From assembly GCF_016834655.1 (NCBI RefSeq), contig NZ_JAENHP010000001.1, forward strand, positions 434,001 through 498,000: 64,000 nt of DNA, in the 5' to 3' direction. The notes beneath the pieces were generated by a model. It did not search any database, was not told the origin of the DNA, and was given only the letters and a program-made list of their open reading frames with translations. Shown in pieces: positions 35,081-44,132 of the stretch. Position 1 is the first letter of the stretch. Every line of letters starts with the position of its first letter. The DNA comes from Paractinoplanes ovalisporus. Its GTDB lineage: Bacteria; Actinomycetota; Actinomycetes; Mycobacteriales; Micromonosporaceae. The position numbers and the translations under genes were made by a program.

Positions 35081-36148
35081 TCAGTTGTTGTTACTTCCGT
35101 TGTTGCCGTTGTTGTCACCGCGGCCGCGGGCCCAGTCGCGGGCGCCCCGGGCGGCCGAGCCGACCAGGTCCGCCGCGCCACCGGCCGCCTTGCGGGCGAA
35201 CGTGACCAGCGGGTCGGGCGTGTCGCGCAGCGTGTCGCGGTAGCTGGCCGCCGCTTCCTTGATGTCGGCGGTCACCGAGGCGTCCCGGTCGTCGTCGCGA
35301 CGCGGGTAGTCGCCGCCGAGGATCCGGGCGTACTCGCCGGAGTCGACCCACTTCTGCAGCTCGGCCGCCCGCGCCACCGGGAACGGCTGGTCGCTGAACG
35401 CGGTCATGCCGATCTTGTGGATGCTGTCGCGGATGTCGCCGCCACCCTCGTACTCGGCCGCCTGCTCGAGGAACGCCGCGGTGTCGATCTGCGAGAGGTC
35501 GCCGCCGCCGGCCATCTTCATGAACAGGCGCAACGAGGCCGCCGGGTCCTGAGCCGCGAGCAGACCGGCCCGGTCGGCCGACAGCTCCGCCTTGCGCCAC
35601 CACTCGTACATCGCCGCGATGATCGCCCGCATCGCGATCACGCCCACCGGCACCCAGCTGATGTTCGTGACCCAGCGGGTCAGAATCGTCATGATCGTCT
35701 GGTAGACGGCGTGACCGCTGCGCACGTGGCCGATCTCGCGGCCCAGCAGCGTCCGCAGTTCCTCGTCGTCCAGCTTCTCGACCGCCCCCGTGCTGATCAC
35801 GATGAACGGCCGGTCCATGCCGATCGCCTTGCCGCTGATGATCGGCGACTGGCTCACGTACAGCTCGGGCCGCTCGGCAACGTCGAGCGCGTCCGCCGCC
35901 TCGGCGAACAGACCGTGCACACGCGGGTACTGCCGGTGGTCGACGCGGATCGCCCCGGCCAGGTACGACAGGCGGAACCCCCGCTCGTTCCACATGCCGA
36001 ACAGGCCGCGCACCACATCGTCGAAGCCGCGCAGTTCACGCAGCGCCGTCAGTGCGCCCCGGTCGGCGGGATGCTCCCAGGCCCGCGAGCTGATGCCGGT
36101 CAGGGCGACCCGCTGCCGCGCCGGCCGGTTGTCATCCTCGATAGTCAT
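35081..36148 (-). CDS. M48-type metallopeptidase-like protein with altered zinc motif
   Basis: A 355-residue protein of the HtpX/M48 fold. The helix that normally has HExxH reads LLGREIGHVRSGHAVY: the first His is Arg (CGC instead of CAC), while Glu and the second His remain. The third-ligand region KAELSADRAGLLA is conserved. One or two hydrophobic segments (VTNISWVPVGVIAMRAIIAA) lie between. The tail is Asn/Gly-rich (GDNNGNNGSNNN). Either the zinc site is rearranged or the protein is catalytically dead. It converges with the acyl-CoA oxidase gene. Confidence 0.75.
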   Translation of the reverse strand: MTIEDDNRPARQRVALTGISSRAWEHPADRGALTALRELRGFDDVVRGLFGMWNERGFRLSYLAGAIRVDHRQYPRVHGLFAEAADALDVAERPELYVSQSPIISGKAIGMDRPFIVISTGAVEKLDDEELRTLLGREIGHVRSGHAVYQTIMTILTRWVTNISWVPVGVIAMRAIIAAMYEWWRKAELSADRAGLLAAQDPAASLRLFMKMAGGGDLSQIDTAAFLEQAAEYEGGGDIRDSIHKIGMTAFSDQPFPVARAAELQKWVDSGEYARILGGDYPRRDDDRDASVTADIKEAAASYRDTLRDTPDPLVTFARKAAGGAADLVGSAARGARDWARGRGDNNGNNGSNNN

Positions 36149-36339
36149 CGTGACCCTCCCGTGGTCGGTTCCGGGTAAGAGAATCCCGGAGCCGCAGGGA
36201 TTCTCGCATCGGCTCCCGGCCGGAAACAGATCAGCTCGACTGCGACTTTCGGCCGATGCCAGGGCGTGTCCGGCTCGTCCTTTTCACCTGCTTTTCCGCG
36301 CTCCTGGGTCACGCCGACCTCCTCCCCCCTGTCGATGCC

Positions 36340-36515
36340 TCCGCCTGCCTCCCTGCGTGCGCCCGCCTCCGTGCGCGCCTGCATCCGTGCGTGCGCTTGC
36401 CTCCGCGAGTGCGCCCGCCTCCCTGCATGCGCCCGCCTCTCTGCGCCCGCCTCCCCGCGTGCGCCTGCCTCCCTGCGCCCGCCCCCTGCGTGCGCCCGCC
36501 TCCGTGCCCTCCCGT
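36340..36515. repeat. Cys-codon-like TGCGTGCGCCCGCCTC minisatellite
   Basis: About ten imperfect copies of a 15-18 bp unit resembling TGCGTGCGCCCGCCTCC. It lies in the 682-bp gap 36149-36830, where no credible gene is seen: open frames there encode only Cys/Pro/Arg or Arg/Ala low-complexity runs. The rest of the gap holds the promoter side of the M48-like gene and, near 36815, a weak ribosome site for the hydrolase. Confidence 0.7.
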
Positions 36516-36830
36516 CTCGATGCCGAGCTCCTCCCCGACCCAGCGCCCCTCCTCTCGACGCCTTCGTCTGCTGGCGCCTCGTCTGTCTTGGTGTCTTCCT
36601 GCCTTTGGGGCTTCTGCCTGTCTCAGTGGTGTCGCCAGTCTTCTCGGTTCCGGTGGTGCCGCCAACGCACCGAAGTCCGGGCCGGACCAGTACTTCAGTC
36701 GGTCTCGAACCCAGTACCGAAGGCGGTCCCGGCTCGGCTCCGAAACAGCGAGAATTTCTCCCGGCAGCACCGATGAGTTCGAGCGGCACGGCCGGTCCTA
36801 CCAGCAAGACTTGAGACGAAGGGCACTGAC

Positions 36831-37703
36831 GTGACTAGTGACGTGACTGCTGAGACGCACACCCTGACGACCGACGGCGCTGAGATCACCTATGACGTGC
36901 GGCCGGGCGACGGCCCCACCCTGCTGCTGATCGGCTCACCGATGGACGCCAGCGGCTTCACCACGCTGGCCGGCCACTTCCCCGACCGCAAGGTGGTCAC
37001 CTACGACCCGCGCGGCATCACCCGCAGCAAGTTCATCGGCGGCCACGCCCAGTCGACGCCCGAGCTGCACGCTGACGACCTGAGCCGCCTCATCGACGCG
37101 GTCGGTGACGGCCCGGTCGACGTGTTCGCGAGCAGCGGTGGCGCCGTCAACGGGCTCGCCCTGGTGACCGCCCACCCCGAGAAGGTGCGCACGCTGGTCG
37201 CGCACGAGCCGCCGGCCCTGCCCGTGCTGCCCGACCGCGAGAACGCGCTCGCCGCCGTCGAGGGCATCTACGACCTCTACCAGAAGTCGGGTCAGGGCCC
37301 GGCCATGGTGAAGTTCATCCTCAGCACCAGCGTCCAGGGCGAGATCCCGGCCGGGTGGATCGATCAGCCGGGTCCCAGCCCCGAGGATTTCGGCATGTCC
37401 TCGGAAGACGACGGCTCCCGCGACGACATCCTGCTCGGCCAGAACCTCATTTCCTGTACGCACTACCAGCCCGACTTCGCCAAGCTGCGCGCCGCCTCGA
37501 CACGCATCGTCGTGGGCGTGGGCGCGGAGTCGAAGGGCGAGCTCGCTCACCGGGCCGGCGAGGGCGTAGCCGCGGGCATCGGCGTCGAGCCGGTCGAGTT
37601 CCCGAGCCACCACGGCGGTTTCCTGGGTGGCGAGTTCGGCCAGATGGGCGACCCGGACAACTTCGCGGCCAAGCTACGGGAGGTCCTCGACGCCAAAGCC
37701 TGA
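36831..37703 (+). CDS. alpha/beta-hydrolase fold protein
   Basis: A 290-residue cytoplasmic hydrolase. The oxyanion region is LLLIGSPMDASGF, the nucleophile elbow FASSGGAVNGL (Ser near residue 103), and the late strand with catalytic-type His is EFPSHHGGFLGG. The family includes esterases and haloperoxidases; the substrate is unknown. The GTG at 36831 follows GAAGGGCACT; a second GTG four codons later is possible. Downstream is a 970-bp gene-free stretch with the 24-bp minisatellite. Confidence 0.82.
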   Translation: MTSDVTAETHTLTTDGAEITYDVRPGDGPTLLLIGSPMDASGFTTLAGHFPDRKVVTYDPRGITRSKFIGGHAQSTPELHADDLSRLIDAVGDGPVDVFASSGGAVNGLALVTAHPEKVRTLVAHEPPALPVLPDRENALAAVEGIYDLYQKSGQGPAMVKFILSTSVQGEIPAGWIDQPGPSPEDFGMSSEDDGSRDDILLGQNLISCTHYQPDFAKLRAASTRIVVGVGAESKGELAHRAGEGVAAGIGVEPVEFPSHHGGFLGGEFGQMGDPDNFAAKLREVLDAKA

Positions 37704-38028
37704 ACCGATCTCACGCGTCGGAGCGTCTGGCCGCCACGTCCGGGCGCTCGGCCACGCACCGGCCGCCGCGCCTCGACCGCCGCGCAGCGCCCACCACGCG
37801 CTGCGGGCGAGAGCGCCGCAATCGGGAAGCGCGAACTTGTTGTCAGGAAACGGGAACACGGCGCTGCCGAAAGAGCAAGAAGAGGTGTACGCCCGCCCGG
37901 GGTCGTATCGGGGGTCCCGGGAGGGCGAGCAATGCCGGCGTCGGCCGGCGATCCGAGACGCCGACCGCTCGGCAATGCAGCAGGGTCGACGACGATCGGC
38001 GGCGCGTGCAAAGCCGGGGACCCGCGGC

Positions 38029-38600
38029 GCGTTGAGAACGGAGACCGGCCACGCGCGCAGAACGGAGACCGGCCACGCGCGCAGAGCGACGACCGGCTGC
38101 GCATGCAGAGCGGGGTACCGGCGGCGCATTGAGACGGGGACCGGCCACGCGCGCAGAACGGAGACCGGCCACGCGCACAGAACGAGGACCGGCAGCGCAT
38201 TGAGAACGGACACCGGCCACGCGCGCAGAACGGAGACCGGCCACGCGCACAGAACGAGGACCGGCGGCGCATTGAGAACGGAGACCGGCCGCGCGCGCAG
38301 AACGGGGTACCGGCAGCGCATTGAGAACGGACACCGGCCACGCGCGCAGAACGGAGACCGGTGACGCGCACAGAACGAGCACCGGCTGCGCGTGCAGAGC
38401 GGGGTACCGGCGGCGCATTGAGACGGGGACCGGCCACGCGCGCAGAACGGAGACCGGCGACGCGCACAGAACGAGCACCGGCTGCGCATGCAGAGCGGGG
38501 TACCGGCGGCGCATTGAGAACGGAGACCGGCCACGCGTACAGAACGGAGACCCGCCACGCGTACAGAACGAAGACCTGCCACGCGCGCTGAACGGGGTCG
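38029..38600. repeat. 24-bp minisatellite, about 24 copies
   Basis: Imperfect tandem units of 23-24 bp with three recurring types: GAGACCGGCCACGCGCGCAG, GAGCACCGGCTGCGCATGCA and GGGTACCGGCGGCGCATTGA. They are arranged in higher-order blocks. Because the period is divisible by three, all frames stay open and yield spurious Arg/Ala-rich frames on both strands. The gap 37704-38677 between the hydrolase and the convergent xylanase holds nothing else that I can support as a gene. Confidence 0.9.
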
Positions 38601-38624
38601 GGCGCGTGGCTGCGCGGTCTTGGT

Positions 38625-38657
38625 CCCGGGTCGACGAGGCTGCGCCGTCGACCCGGG
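38625..38657 (-). terminator. hairpin after the xylanase gene
   Basis: Perfect 12-bp arms CCCGGGTCGACG/CGTCGACCCGGG around a 9-nt loop, 20 bp past the xylanase stop. There is no U tract. Confidence 0.6.
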
Positions 38658-38677
38658 TGGGGTGGTGGAGTGGTGGG

Positions 38678-39817
38678 TCAGCGGAGGGCTCGGGCCAGCG
38701 TGTCGCGGAGGGTGTAGTAGGCGGGCTTTCTGGTGAAGTCGTCCCACATCACGGTGGCGGCGCCCTCGGTGGGGAAGAAGACCGGGACCCAGGAGTACTT
38801 GTCGGTGAAGCCCCAGATCGTGAACGAGTGGCAACTGTCGACGGCCAGGCAGGCGTCCAGGACGGTCTTGTAGTAGGTCGCCTGAGTGGTCAGCTGCTCG
38901 GCCGTGGGGACGCCGCCCTCGGGCAAGTCCATGCGTACGTCCAGCTCGGTGATGGCGGTTTCGAGGCCCAGGTTGTCGAAGCGCTGCAGCACGCCGGCCA
39001 GCTGGTCGGGAGCGCCGTACCGCATGCTCAAGTGGGCCTGCGAAGCAAAACCGTGCAGCGGGACCCGCTGCGCCAGCAACTGCTTCGCCAAAGCCTCGTA
39101 AGCGTCGACCTTCACGCCGGGCCACTCGACGCCGTAGTCGTTCAGGAACAGCTTTGCCCTCGGGTCGGCCTCGTGGGCCCAGCGGAACGCGTCGGCGATG
39201 ATGCCGGGGCCCAGCTCGCGGATCCAGATGTTCTCCTGGCGGTACTCGCCGTTCTCGTTGAAGATCTCGTTGGCGACGTCCCACTGCTGGATCTTGCCTT
39301 TGTAGCGGCCGACCACGGTGAAGATGTGACTCTTCAGGATCTGGCGCAACTCGGCCTTGGTGAACGTGCCCTCGTTGAGCCAAGCCGGGTTCTGGCTGTG
39401 CCACAGCAGCGTGTGACCCCGCACGACCTGGCCGTTCTCGCGGGCGAAGCGGACGATCGCGTCGGCCGGGCCGAAGTTGTACCGGTTGCGCTCAGGGTGG
39501 ATGAACTCCCACTTCATCTGGTTCTCGGGCGAGGCCGAGTTGAATTCCTTCGCGAGCACCTTCCGGTACGGCTTGTCGTACGTGAACGGGTCGGGATACG
39601 GCTGGTCGACATGGTGGCCGCCGCCGGCGACCGCGGTGCCGATCCGCAAGTATCGGGGCGCTACCGAACGCAGCGACTTGCCCGAATGGGACGACTCGGA
39701 CGACAGGGACGGTGAACCCAGCGACGAGGGCGAATGCGCCTGCGCTGGCTGGACGACAAAACTCAGCGTGGCCGAGGTGGCGAGGACGGCCACCACGGCC
39801 CGGGCTGTTGTGTTCAC
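38678..39817 (-). CDS. secreted GH10 endo-1,4-beta-xylanase
   Basis: A 379-residue glycoside hydrolase family 10 enzyme. The signal peptide ends near VVQPAQA, followed by a Ser-rich linker. The catalytic domain shows GHTLLWHSQNPAW, acid/base WDVANEIFNE (Glu after Asn) and nucleophile ITELDVRMD, with C-terminal IWGFTDKYSWVP. It has no carbohydrate-binding module. It cleaves xylan outside the cell. A 14-bp palindrome (39879-39892) upstream may be its operator. Confidence 0.92.
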   Translation of the reverse strand: MNTTARAVVAVLATSATLSFVVQPAQAHSPSSLGSPSLSSESSHSGKSLRSVAPRYLRIGTAVAGGGHHVDQPYPDPFTYDKPYRKVLAKEFNSASPENQMKWEFIHPERNRYNFGPADAIVRFARENGQVVRGHTLLWHSQNPAWLNEGTFTKAELRQILKSHIFTVVGRYKGKIQQWDVANEIFNENGEYRQENIWIRELGPGIIADAFRWAHEADPRAKLFLNDYGVEWPGVKVDAYEALAKQLLAQRVPLHGFASQAHLSMRYGAPDQLAGVLQRFDNLGLETAITELDVRMDLPEGGVPTAEQLTTQATYYKTVLDACLAVDSCHSFTIWGFTDKYSWVPVFFPTEGAATVMWDDFTRKPAYYTLRDTLARALR

Positions 39818-39878
39818 GGGTGACTCCTTCGGGAACTGGGGTCACGGACGAGCGGATCGGTGGACTCCGCTCGACCGT

Positions 39879-39892
39879 AACTTCCGGAGGTT
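39879..39892. promoter_or_regulatory. palindrome upstream of the xylanase
   Basis: AACTTCCGGAGGTT, 12 of 14 bases symmetric around a central CCGG, 62 bp before the start. The form fits a LacI-type operator; no regulator is adjacent. Confidence 0.35.
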
Positions 39893-39924
39893 CCCCGTAA
39901 GTTATTTGGAGTCAGTGGCGTGCG

Positions 39925-40458
39925 TCAATGCCTTCTTTCCCGCACGATCGTCGTGCCGGACTCGCCGGGTGCGGTCACCTCGCGCTCCTCGCGGGCGACC
40001 TCGGTGAACCCGGCCTTGATGGCGACGGCCGCGGACGCCTTGTTGGCCTCGTCGAACTTGATCGCCACCCGCTCGATGCCGGGCAGGGTGAGGGCGACCC
40101 GGGTCAGCGCGTTGACCGCCGCCGTCATGTAGCCGCGCCCGGCGTACGGGGAACGGATCCAGTAACCGATCTCGAGCACGCCGGGGCCCATGCGGGTCAT
40201 CAGCCCGATCGAGCCGACCAGCTCACCCACGGCCGTGAACAGGGCATAGTTGAATTGTTCGCCGTCGGCCCAGCCCTCCCGCGACCGCGTGACGTAGTCG
40301 ACGAAATCGTCGAGGTTGTAGGCGTCGGTGGCCCAGGGCAGGAACTGCCGCAGCTCGGGCAGGGACTCCTGAATGGCGGCGAGCGCGTCGGGCGCCCACC
40401 CCAGCTCCCAGCGCTTGAGCACCAGCTCGCCGGCGTTGATCATCTCGGGTGGTTCCAT
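39925..40458 (-). CDS. GNAT N-acetyltransferase, RimJ/RimL type
   Basis: A 177-residue acetyltransferase. The strand EIGYWIRSPYAGRGYMTAAV carries the acetyl-CoA-binding R/Q-x-x-G-x-G/A loop, and the late segment ASAAVAIKAGFTEV is the usual RimL ending. The substrate may be a protein N-terminus or a small amine. It is divergent from another GNAT across 150 bp. Confidence 0.85.
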   Translation of the reverse strand: MEPPEMINAGELVLKRWELGWAPDALAAIQESLPELRQFLPWATDAYNLDDFVDYVTRSREGWADGEQFNYALFTAVGELVGSIGLMTRMGPGVLEIGYWIRSPYAGRGYMTAAVNALTRVALTLPGIERVAIKFDEANKASAAVAIKAGFTEVAREEREVTAPGESGTTIVRERRH

Positions 40459-40608
40459 GGCCGAGAGCCTTCCCGCAACACCGTGGCCGAGGCAAACGAC
40501 ATACCCGCCGAATGGGGCGCCGAGACCGGGGAAAGCGGTAAACGCGACAGCCCGGGTGAGGAAACTCCGACAGCGCTCCGCGGCGGCCGCTAACTAGTTT
40601 TCGGGTCC

Positions 40609-41253
40609 ATGGTGGACATTGAGGGAGTGAACCCCGAGCGGGCGGAGGCGCTGGTCTCGCCGCTCATGCTGGAGTACCTCGCCTGGCTCGGGGACCGGAT
40701 CACCGAGGAGTTCGGGGTGGTGTTCGACGACTCGGAGGCGGTCGTCGCGGCTCACCACCAGGAGTTCATGCGCGAGCTGCCGCAGCTCCTGGGACCACGC
40801 GGCCGCCTGCTGGTGGCCCGCGGCAAAAGCGTAGTGGCTCACGACAAAAGCGACGTGACTGGCGACAAGAAAGAGGTGGATCGCGACGAGAACGAGGAAA
40901 TCATCGGGATCGGCGTTCTGAAACCCGTGGACGCCGAAACGGCCGAGATCAAGAGGATGTACGTACGGCCGGAGGGTCGTGGCCTGGGAATCGGGCGCGC
41001 GATCCTCGAACGGCTGCTGGCCGACGCCGCCACGGTGGGTTATACGACCGCCCGCCTCGAGACCGCGACGTTCATGCGCGAGGCGCACGCGCTCTACCGG
41101 TCAGTGGGCTTCCAGGACCGCGCGATCTTCGAGAACACCGAGGCGGGCATGTCCGGCCTCGACGCCTACATGATCCACATGGAGGTGAAGATCCCGAGCA
41201 AAGCACCCGGAGCCACCGCTAGCGAGGCACGCCCCGACCCGCGAGCAAGGTGA
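40609..41253 (+). CDS. GNAT N-acetyltransferase with Lys/Asp-rich insertion
   Basis: A 214-residue protein. The acetyl-CoA loop is MYVRPEGRGLGIGRAILERL, with the downstream ALYRSVGFQDRAIFE. Residues about 72-96 form an unusual charged low-complexity stretch (VAHDKSDVTGDKKEVDRD) between two core strands, coded by a short repeat. The end is Ala/Pro/Arg-rich. The substrate is unknown. Confidence 0.82.
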   Translation: MVDIEGVNPERAEALVSPLMLEYLAWLGDRITEEFGVVFDDSEAVVAAHHQEFMRELPQLLGPRGRLLVARGKSVVAHDKSDVTGDKKEVDRDENEEIIGIGVLKPVDAETAEIKRMYVRPEGRGLGIGRAILERLLADAATVGYTTARLETATFMREAHALYRSVGFQDRAIFENTEAGMSGLDAYMIHMEVKIPSKAPGATASEARPDPRAR

Positions 41254-41304
41254 AAAGGAGGCGGACGAGCCGCGAGGGAGCCGCGACGGCGAGAAGAAGG
41301 GCGG

Positions 41305-43293
41305 TCACGAGTCGAGGTTGATGCGGGCCACCACCGCCACCTCGCCGCCGCGGATGGTTACCAGGGACGGGCGCGGCGACACCTCCGAAGTGACCGTCGC
41401 ATACGTGCGGAACGGCACCGAGCATGTCCCCGCATGTGTCCGCGGGTCGAGGCACTTGGCCGGGTCATGCCGGTAGTCGAGGTAGCGCGGCTTGTCGGCG
41501 ATCGGCAACGCGACCAACGTCGAGCTGGCGATCGGCACCAGCTTCCGGTTGCAGGAGGCCGAGGTGCTCGGCAGCGCGAACCGCCGGCAATACTCGGCGC
41601 CGGTCACGTATTCGGCCGGCTCCAGGATGGAGATCCGGCCCAGGTCGTAGGTCAGGTGCATGCCCGCGGTGAGCTGGGCGTCGCCGGTCATGAAGGCGGG
41701 CACGTCGGTGGCGTCACCGGAGCGCAGCTGGGCGTCGGTGAACGTCACCTCGGCCCCGCCGCCGGGACCGGCCACCGCGCCCAGCAGCACCCGCCCGTTG
41801 TTCAGCGACGTCTCGGTCAGAGGCCCCCGTACGGCCTCCCGCCCGTCCACGAACACGGCCGCCGTCCGATCGTCGGCGACCACCCGCACCTGGTGGGCGG
41901 AACCGGTCGAGGTCGCCACCTTGGCCTTGGCGATCGAGGTCAGGCGCCCGTCGATCGAACTGGTCAGGTTGACCTCGCCGGGGCAGACCGTGGCCCGGTA
42001 GTGGTCGGCGTACTCGTCCTCGCCCAATTCCTTGTTCTCGGCCCGGAAGAAGATCGCCGCGCAGGAATCAGCATTGCCCAGTTCCGCCCGCACGGTGACA
42101 CTCTGCCGGGCTGGGAACACCGGGCTGGAGTAGACGCGGCACATCGAGAACTCCGACGCCCGTACACGCAAGCCGTTCCGGTATTTGCAGTTGTCGTTCT
42201 CGGGAAAGAAGGCCTCTTTCCGCAAGGCGTCGAAGATGTTGGGCCCGGCCACCACCGGAGCCGCCGACGACGGAGCCGCCGAGGAAGGGGCCGCTGCGGG
42301 TTCGCCGGTGAAGGAGCGGAAACCGACCCCGGCCAGGGCCGCCAGGACAGTCGCGGCCGCGACTCCGATCAGCACGCCCCGGCGGCGACGGGGCGGACGC
42401 GGCGACGACGAAGTGAGCGCGGCCTCGGCGTCATGGCGCAGCTGAGGCGGCAGGGGCGGCACGGAGGGTGACGGCGCACCCGTCACCAGCAGACGGTCGA
42501 GCAGCTCGGCCGCGGTCGGCCGGTTCGCCGGGTCCTTGTCCATGGCCGCGATCACCAGCTCGGCCAGATAGGGCGGCAGGTTGTCGACGCGCGGCGGCTG
42601 GGTCAGGATCCGGGCCGCGGTCACCGCCGGCGTGTCGCCTCCGAACGGGCTGCGGCCATTTCCCGCGTACGCCACCACGGCGCCCCACGCGAACACGTCC
42701 ACCGCCGGTGTCAGCTGACGGTCGGTCTCGGGGTCGAGCCGCTCCGGCGCCATGTAGGCCAGGGTGCCGACCATCTCTTCGGCGCGCGTGTGGAAACTGG
42801 TCGGTTCGAGGGGCCGGGCGATGCCGAAGTCGATCACCTTGGGCTGCCCCAGCGCGAACAGCACGTTGCGCGGTTTGAGGTCGCGGTGGATCACGCCGGC
42901 GCCGTGGATCGCGGCCAGCGCCGTCGCCACACCGACCGCGACGCCGTGCAGGCTGCCGCCGGCCAGCGGCCCGTTGTCGGCCACGACCTCGTTGAGGGTC
43001 GGACCGTCCACATACTCGACGACCAGATAGGGCGTCTCGTGGTCGGGGTCGGCGTCGAGCACCTCGGCCGTGCAGAACGGCGGGACCTGCCGGGCCCGGT
43101 TCACCTCGCTGCGGAAACGCGCCCGGAAGTGTTCCTCGTGCGCGTATTCGGCGCGGATGACCTTGACAGCGACGAGCCGGCCGCCGGGCGCCTCGGCCAG
43201 GAAGACCGAGCCCATGCCGCCCTCGCCGAGCCGGGACAGCAACCTGTATGGGCCGACGAACGGCGGGTCGGTGGGTCGCAAGCGGTCAGCCAC
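41305..43293 (-). CDS. transmembrane Ser/Thr protein kinase with jelly-roll-like ectodomain
   Basis: A 662-residue PknB-type kinase. The kinase domain (about 14-270) has GEGGMGSV, VAVKVI, HRDLKPRNVLF, DFGIA and APE motifs, so it should be active. A Pro/Ser linker and one membrane helix (about 306-325) follow. The extracellular part (about 350-510) resembles a LamG/DUF1080-like beta sandwich and is followed by a further ~140 residues with paired Cys. No PASTA repeats. It lies 11 bp after the ABC ATPase gene on the same strand, so it is probably cotranscribed. Confidence 0.88.
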   Translation of the reverse strand: MADRLRPTDPPFVGPYRLLSRLGEGGMGSVFLAEAPGGRLVAVKVIRAEYAHEEHFRARFRSEVNRARQVPPFCTAEVLDADPDHETPYLVVEYVDGPTLNEVVADNGPLAGGSLHGVAVGVATALAAIHGAGVIHRDLKPRNVLFALGQPKVIDFGIARPLEPTSFHTRAEEMVGTLAYMAPERLDPETDRQLTPAVDVFAWGAVVAYAGNGRSPFGGDTPAVTAARILTQPPRVDNLPPYLAELVIAAMDKDPANRPTAAELLDRLLVTGAPSPSVPPLPPQLRHDAEAALTSSSPRPPRRRRGVLIGVAAATVLAALAGVGFRSFTGEPAAAPSSAAPSSAAPVVAGPNIFDALRKEAFFPENDNCKYRNGLRVRASEFSMCRVYSSPVFPARQSVTVRAELGNADSCAAIFFRAENKELGEDEYADHYRATVCPGEVNLTSSIDGRLTSIAKAKVATSTGSAHQVRVVADDRTAAVFVDGREAVRGPLTETSLNNGRVLLGAVAGPGGGAEVTFTDAQLRSGDATDVPAFMTGDAQLTAGMHLTYDLGRISILEPAEYVTGAEYCRRFALPSTSASCNRKLVPIASSTLVALPIADKPRYLDYRHDPAKCLDPRTHAGTCSVPFRTYATVTSEVSPRPSLVTIRGGEVAVVARINLDS

Positions 43294-43304
43294 GGGAGGC
43301 CAAC

Positions 43305-44096
43305 CTACCGCGCGGCCCGCGAACCCGCCCGCGCGGCCCAGCGTCCGTCGTCGAAGATCACGCTGATCGGGTGGTCGAACGCGGCCGACACGTTCGCCGT
43401 GGTGAGCACGTCGCGGGCGGGTCCGGCGACCACCACGCGGCCCTCCTTGAGCAGCAGGGCGTGGGTGGTGCTGGCCGGCAACTCCTCGAGGTGGTGCGTG
43501 ACCACGATCGAGGACAGGCGGGGATGCGTACGGTCAAGCAGGTCGATGGTCTCGAGAAGCTGCTCGCGGGCGGCGACGTCGAGGCCGGTGGACGGCTCGT
43601 CCAGCAGCACCAGGCGAGGGCGGCTGATCAGCGCGCGGGCGATCAGCACCCGGCCCCGCTCCCCCTGCGACAGGGTGGGCCAGCGGTCCTCGGCCTTGCC
43701 GGTCAGGCCGAACGTGTCGATCAGGTCGTCGGCCCGGTCCACCTCGTCCGGTTCGAACTTGCGGCGCGGCGGTGTCTCGATCGAACCGTCGAGACCGGTC
43801 AGGACCACTTCCCGTACGGTCAACGGCGAGCGCAACGGATGGCGCGGGTTGACGTGGCCGATCCGCCGGCGCAGTTCCTGCAGGTCGACCCGCCCGAGCC
43901 GGTGGCCCAGCACGCGGACCGTGCCCGACGTGGGGTGGGTGAGCGCGCCGCAGAACCCGAGGATCGTGCTCTTGCCCGCCCCGTTCGGCCCGAGCAACGC
44001 CCAGTGCTCACCTTCGCCCACACTCAGGGTGATCCCGTGCAGGATCTCCTTGCCGTCGCGACGGAACGTGACGTCTTCGAGCTCCACAACTTTCAT
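43305..44096 (-). CDS. ABC transporter ATP-binding protein
   Basis: A 263-residue ATPase: Walker A LLGPNGAGKST, signature LSQGERGRVLIA, Walker B LVLLDEPSTGLD, H-loop VVTHHLEEL. The signature and general form resemble single ModF/iron-type ATPases. No permease is nearby, so its membrane partner is unknown. It is followed by the kinase gene after 11 bp and preceded by the TIGR03086 gene after 36 bp, forming a leftward three-gene group. Confidence 0.88.
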   Translation of the reverse strand: MKVVELEDVTFRRDGKEILHGITLSVGEGEHWALLGPNGAGKSTILGFCGALTHPTSGTVRVLGHRLGRVDLQELRRRIGHVNPRHPLRSPLTVREVVLTGLDGSIETPPRRKFEPDEVDRADDLIDTFGLTGKAEDRWPTLSQGERGRVLIARALISRPRLVLLDEPSTGLDVAAREQLLETIDLLDRTHPRLSSIVVTHHLEELPASTTHALLLKEGRVVVAGPARDVLTTANVSAAFDHPISVIFDDGRWAARAGSRAAR

Positions 44097-44132
44097 AAGG
44101 TCCCAAAGAATGCCACGAGGACCCGGTCATGA

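Noticed and set aside
36145..36834. Cys/Pro-rich or Arg/Ala-rich small proteins in the 36.2-36.8 kb gap
   Set aside because: Coded mainly by the TGCGTGCGCCCGCC repeat; no start context, and the same stretch is open in several frames on both strands.
38029..38600. Possible CRISPR array
   Set aside because: Units are contiguous and all 23-24 bp; there are no unique spacers between identical repeats and no cas genes.
37547..39404. Long Arg/Ala/Gly-rich open frames on both strands across 37.5-39.7 kb
   Set aside because: They are produced by the 24-bp minisatellite, whose period keeps every frame open. They run into the xylanase gene in the wrong frame and have no ribosome site or recognisable domain.
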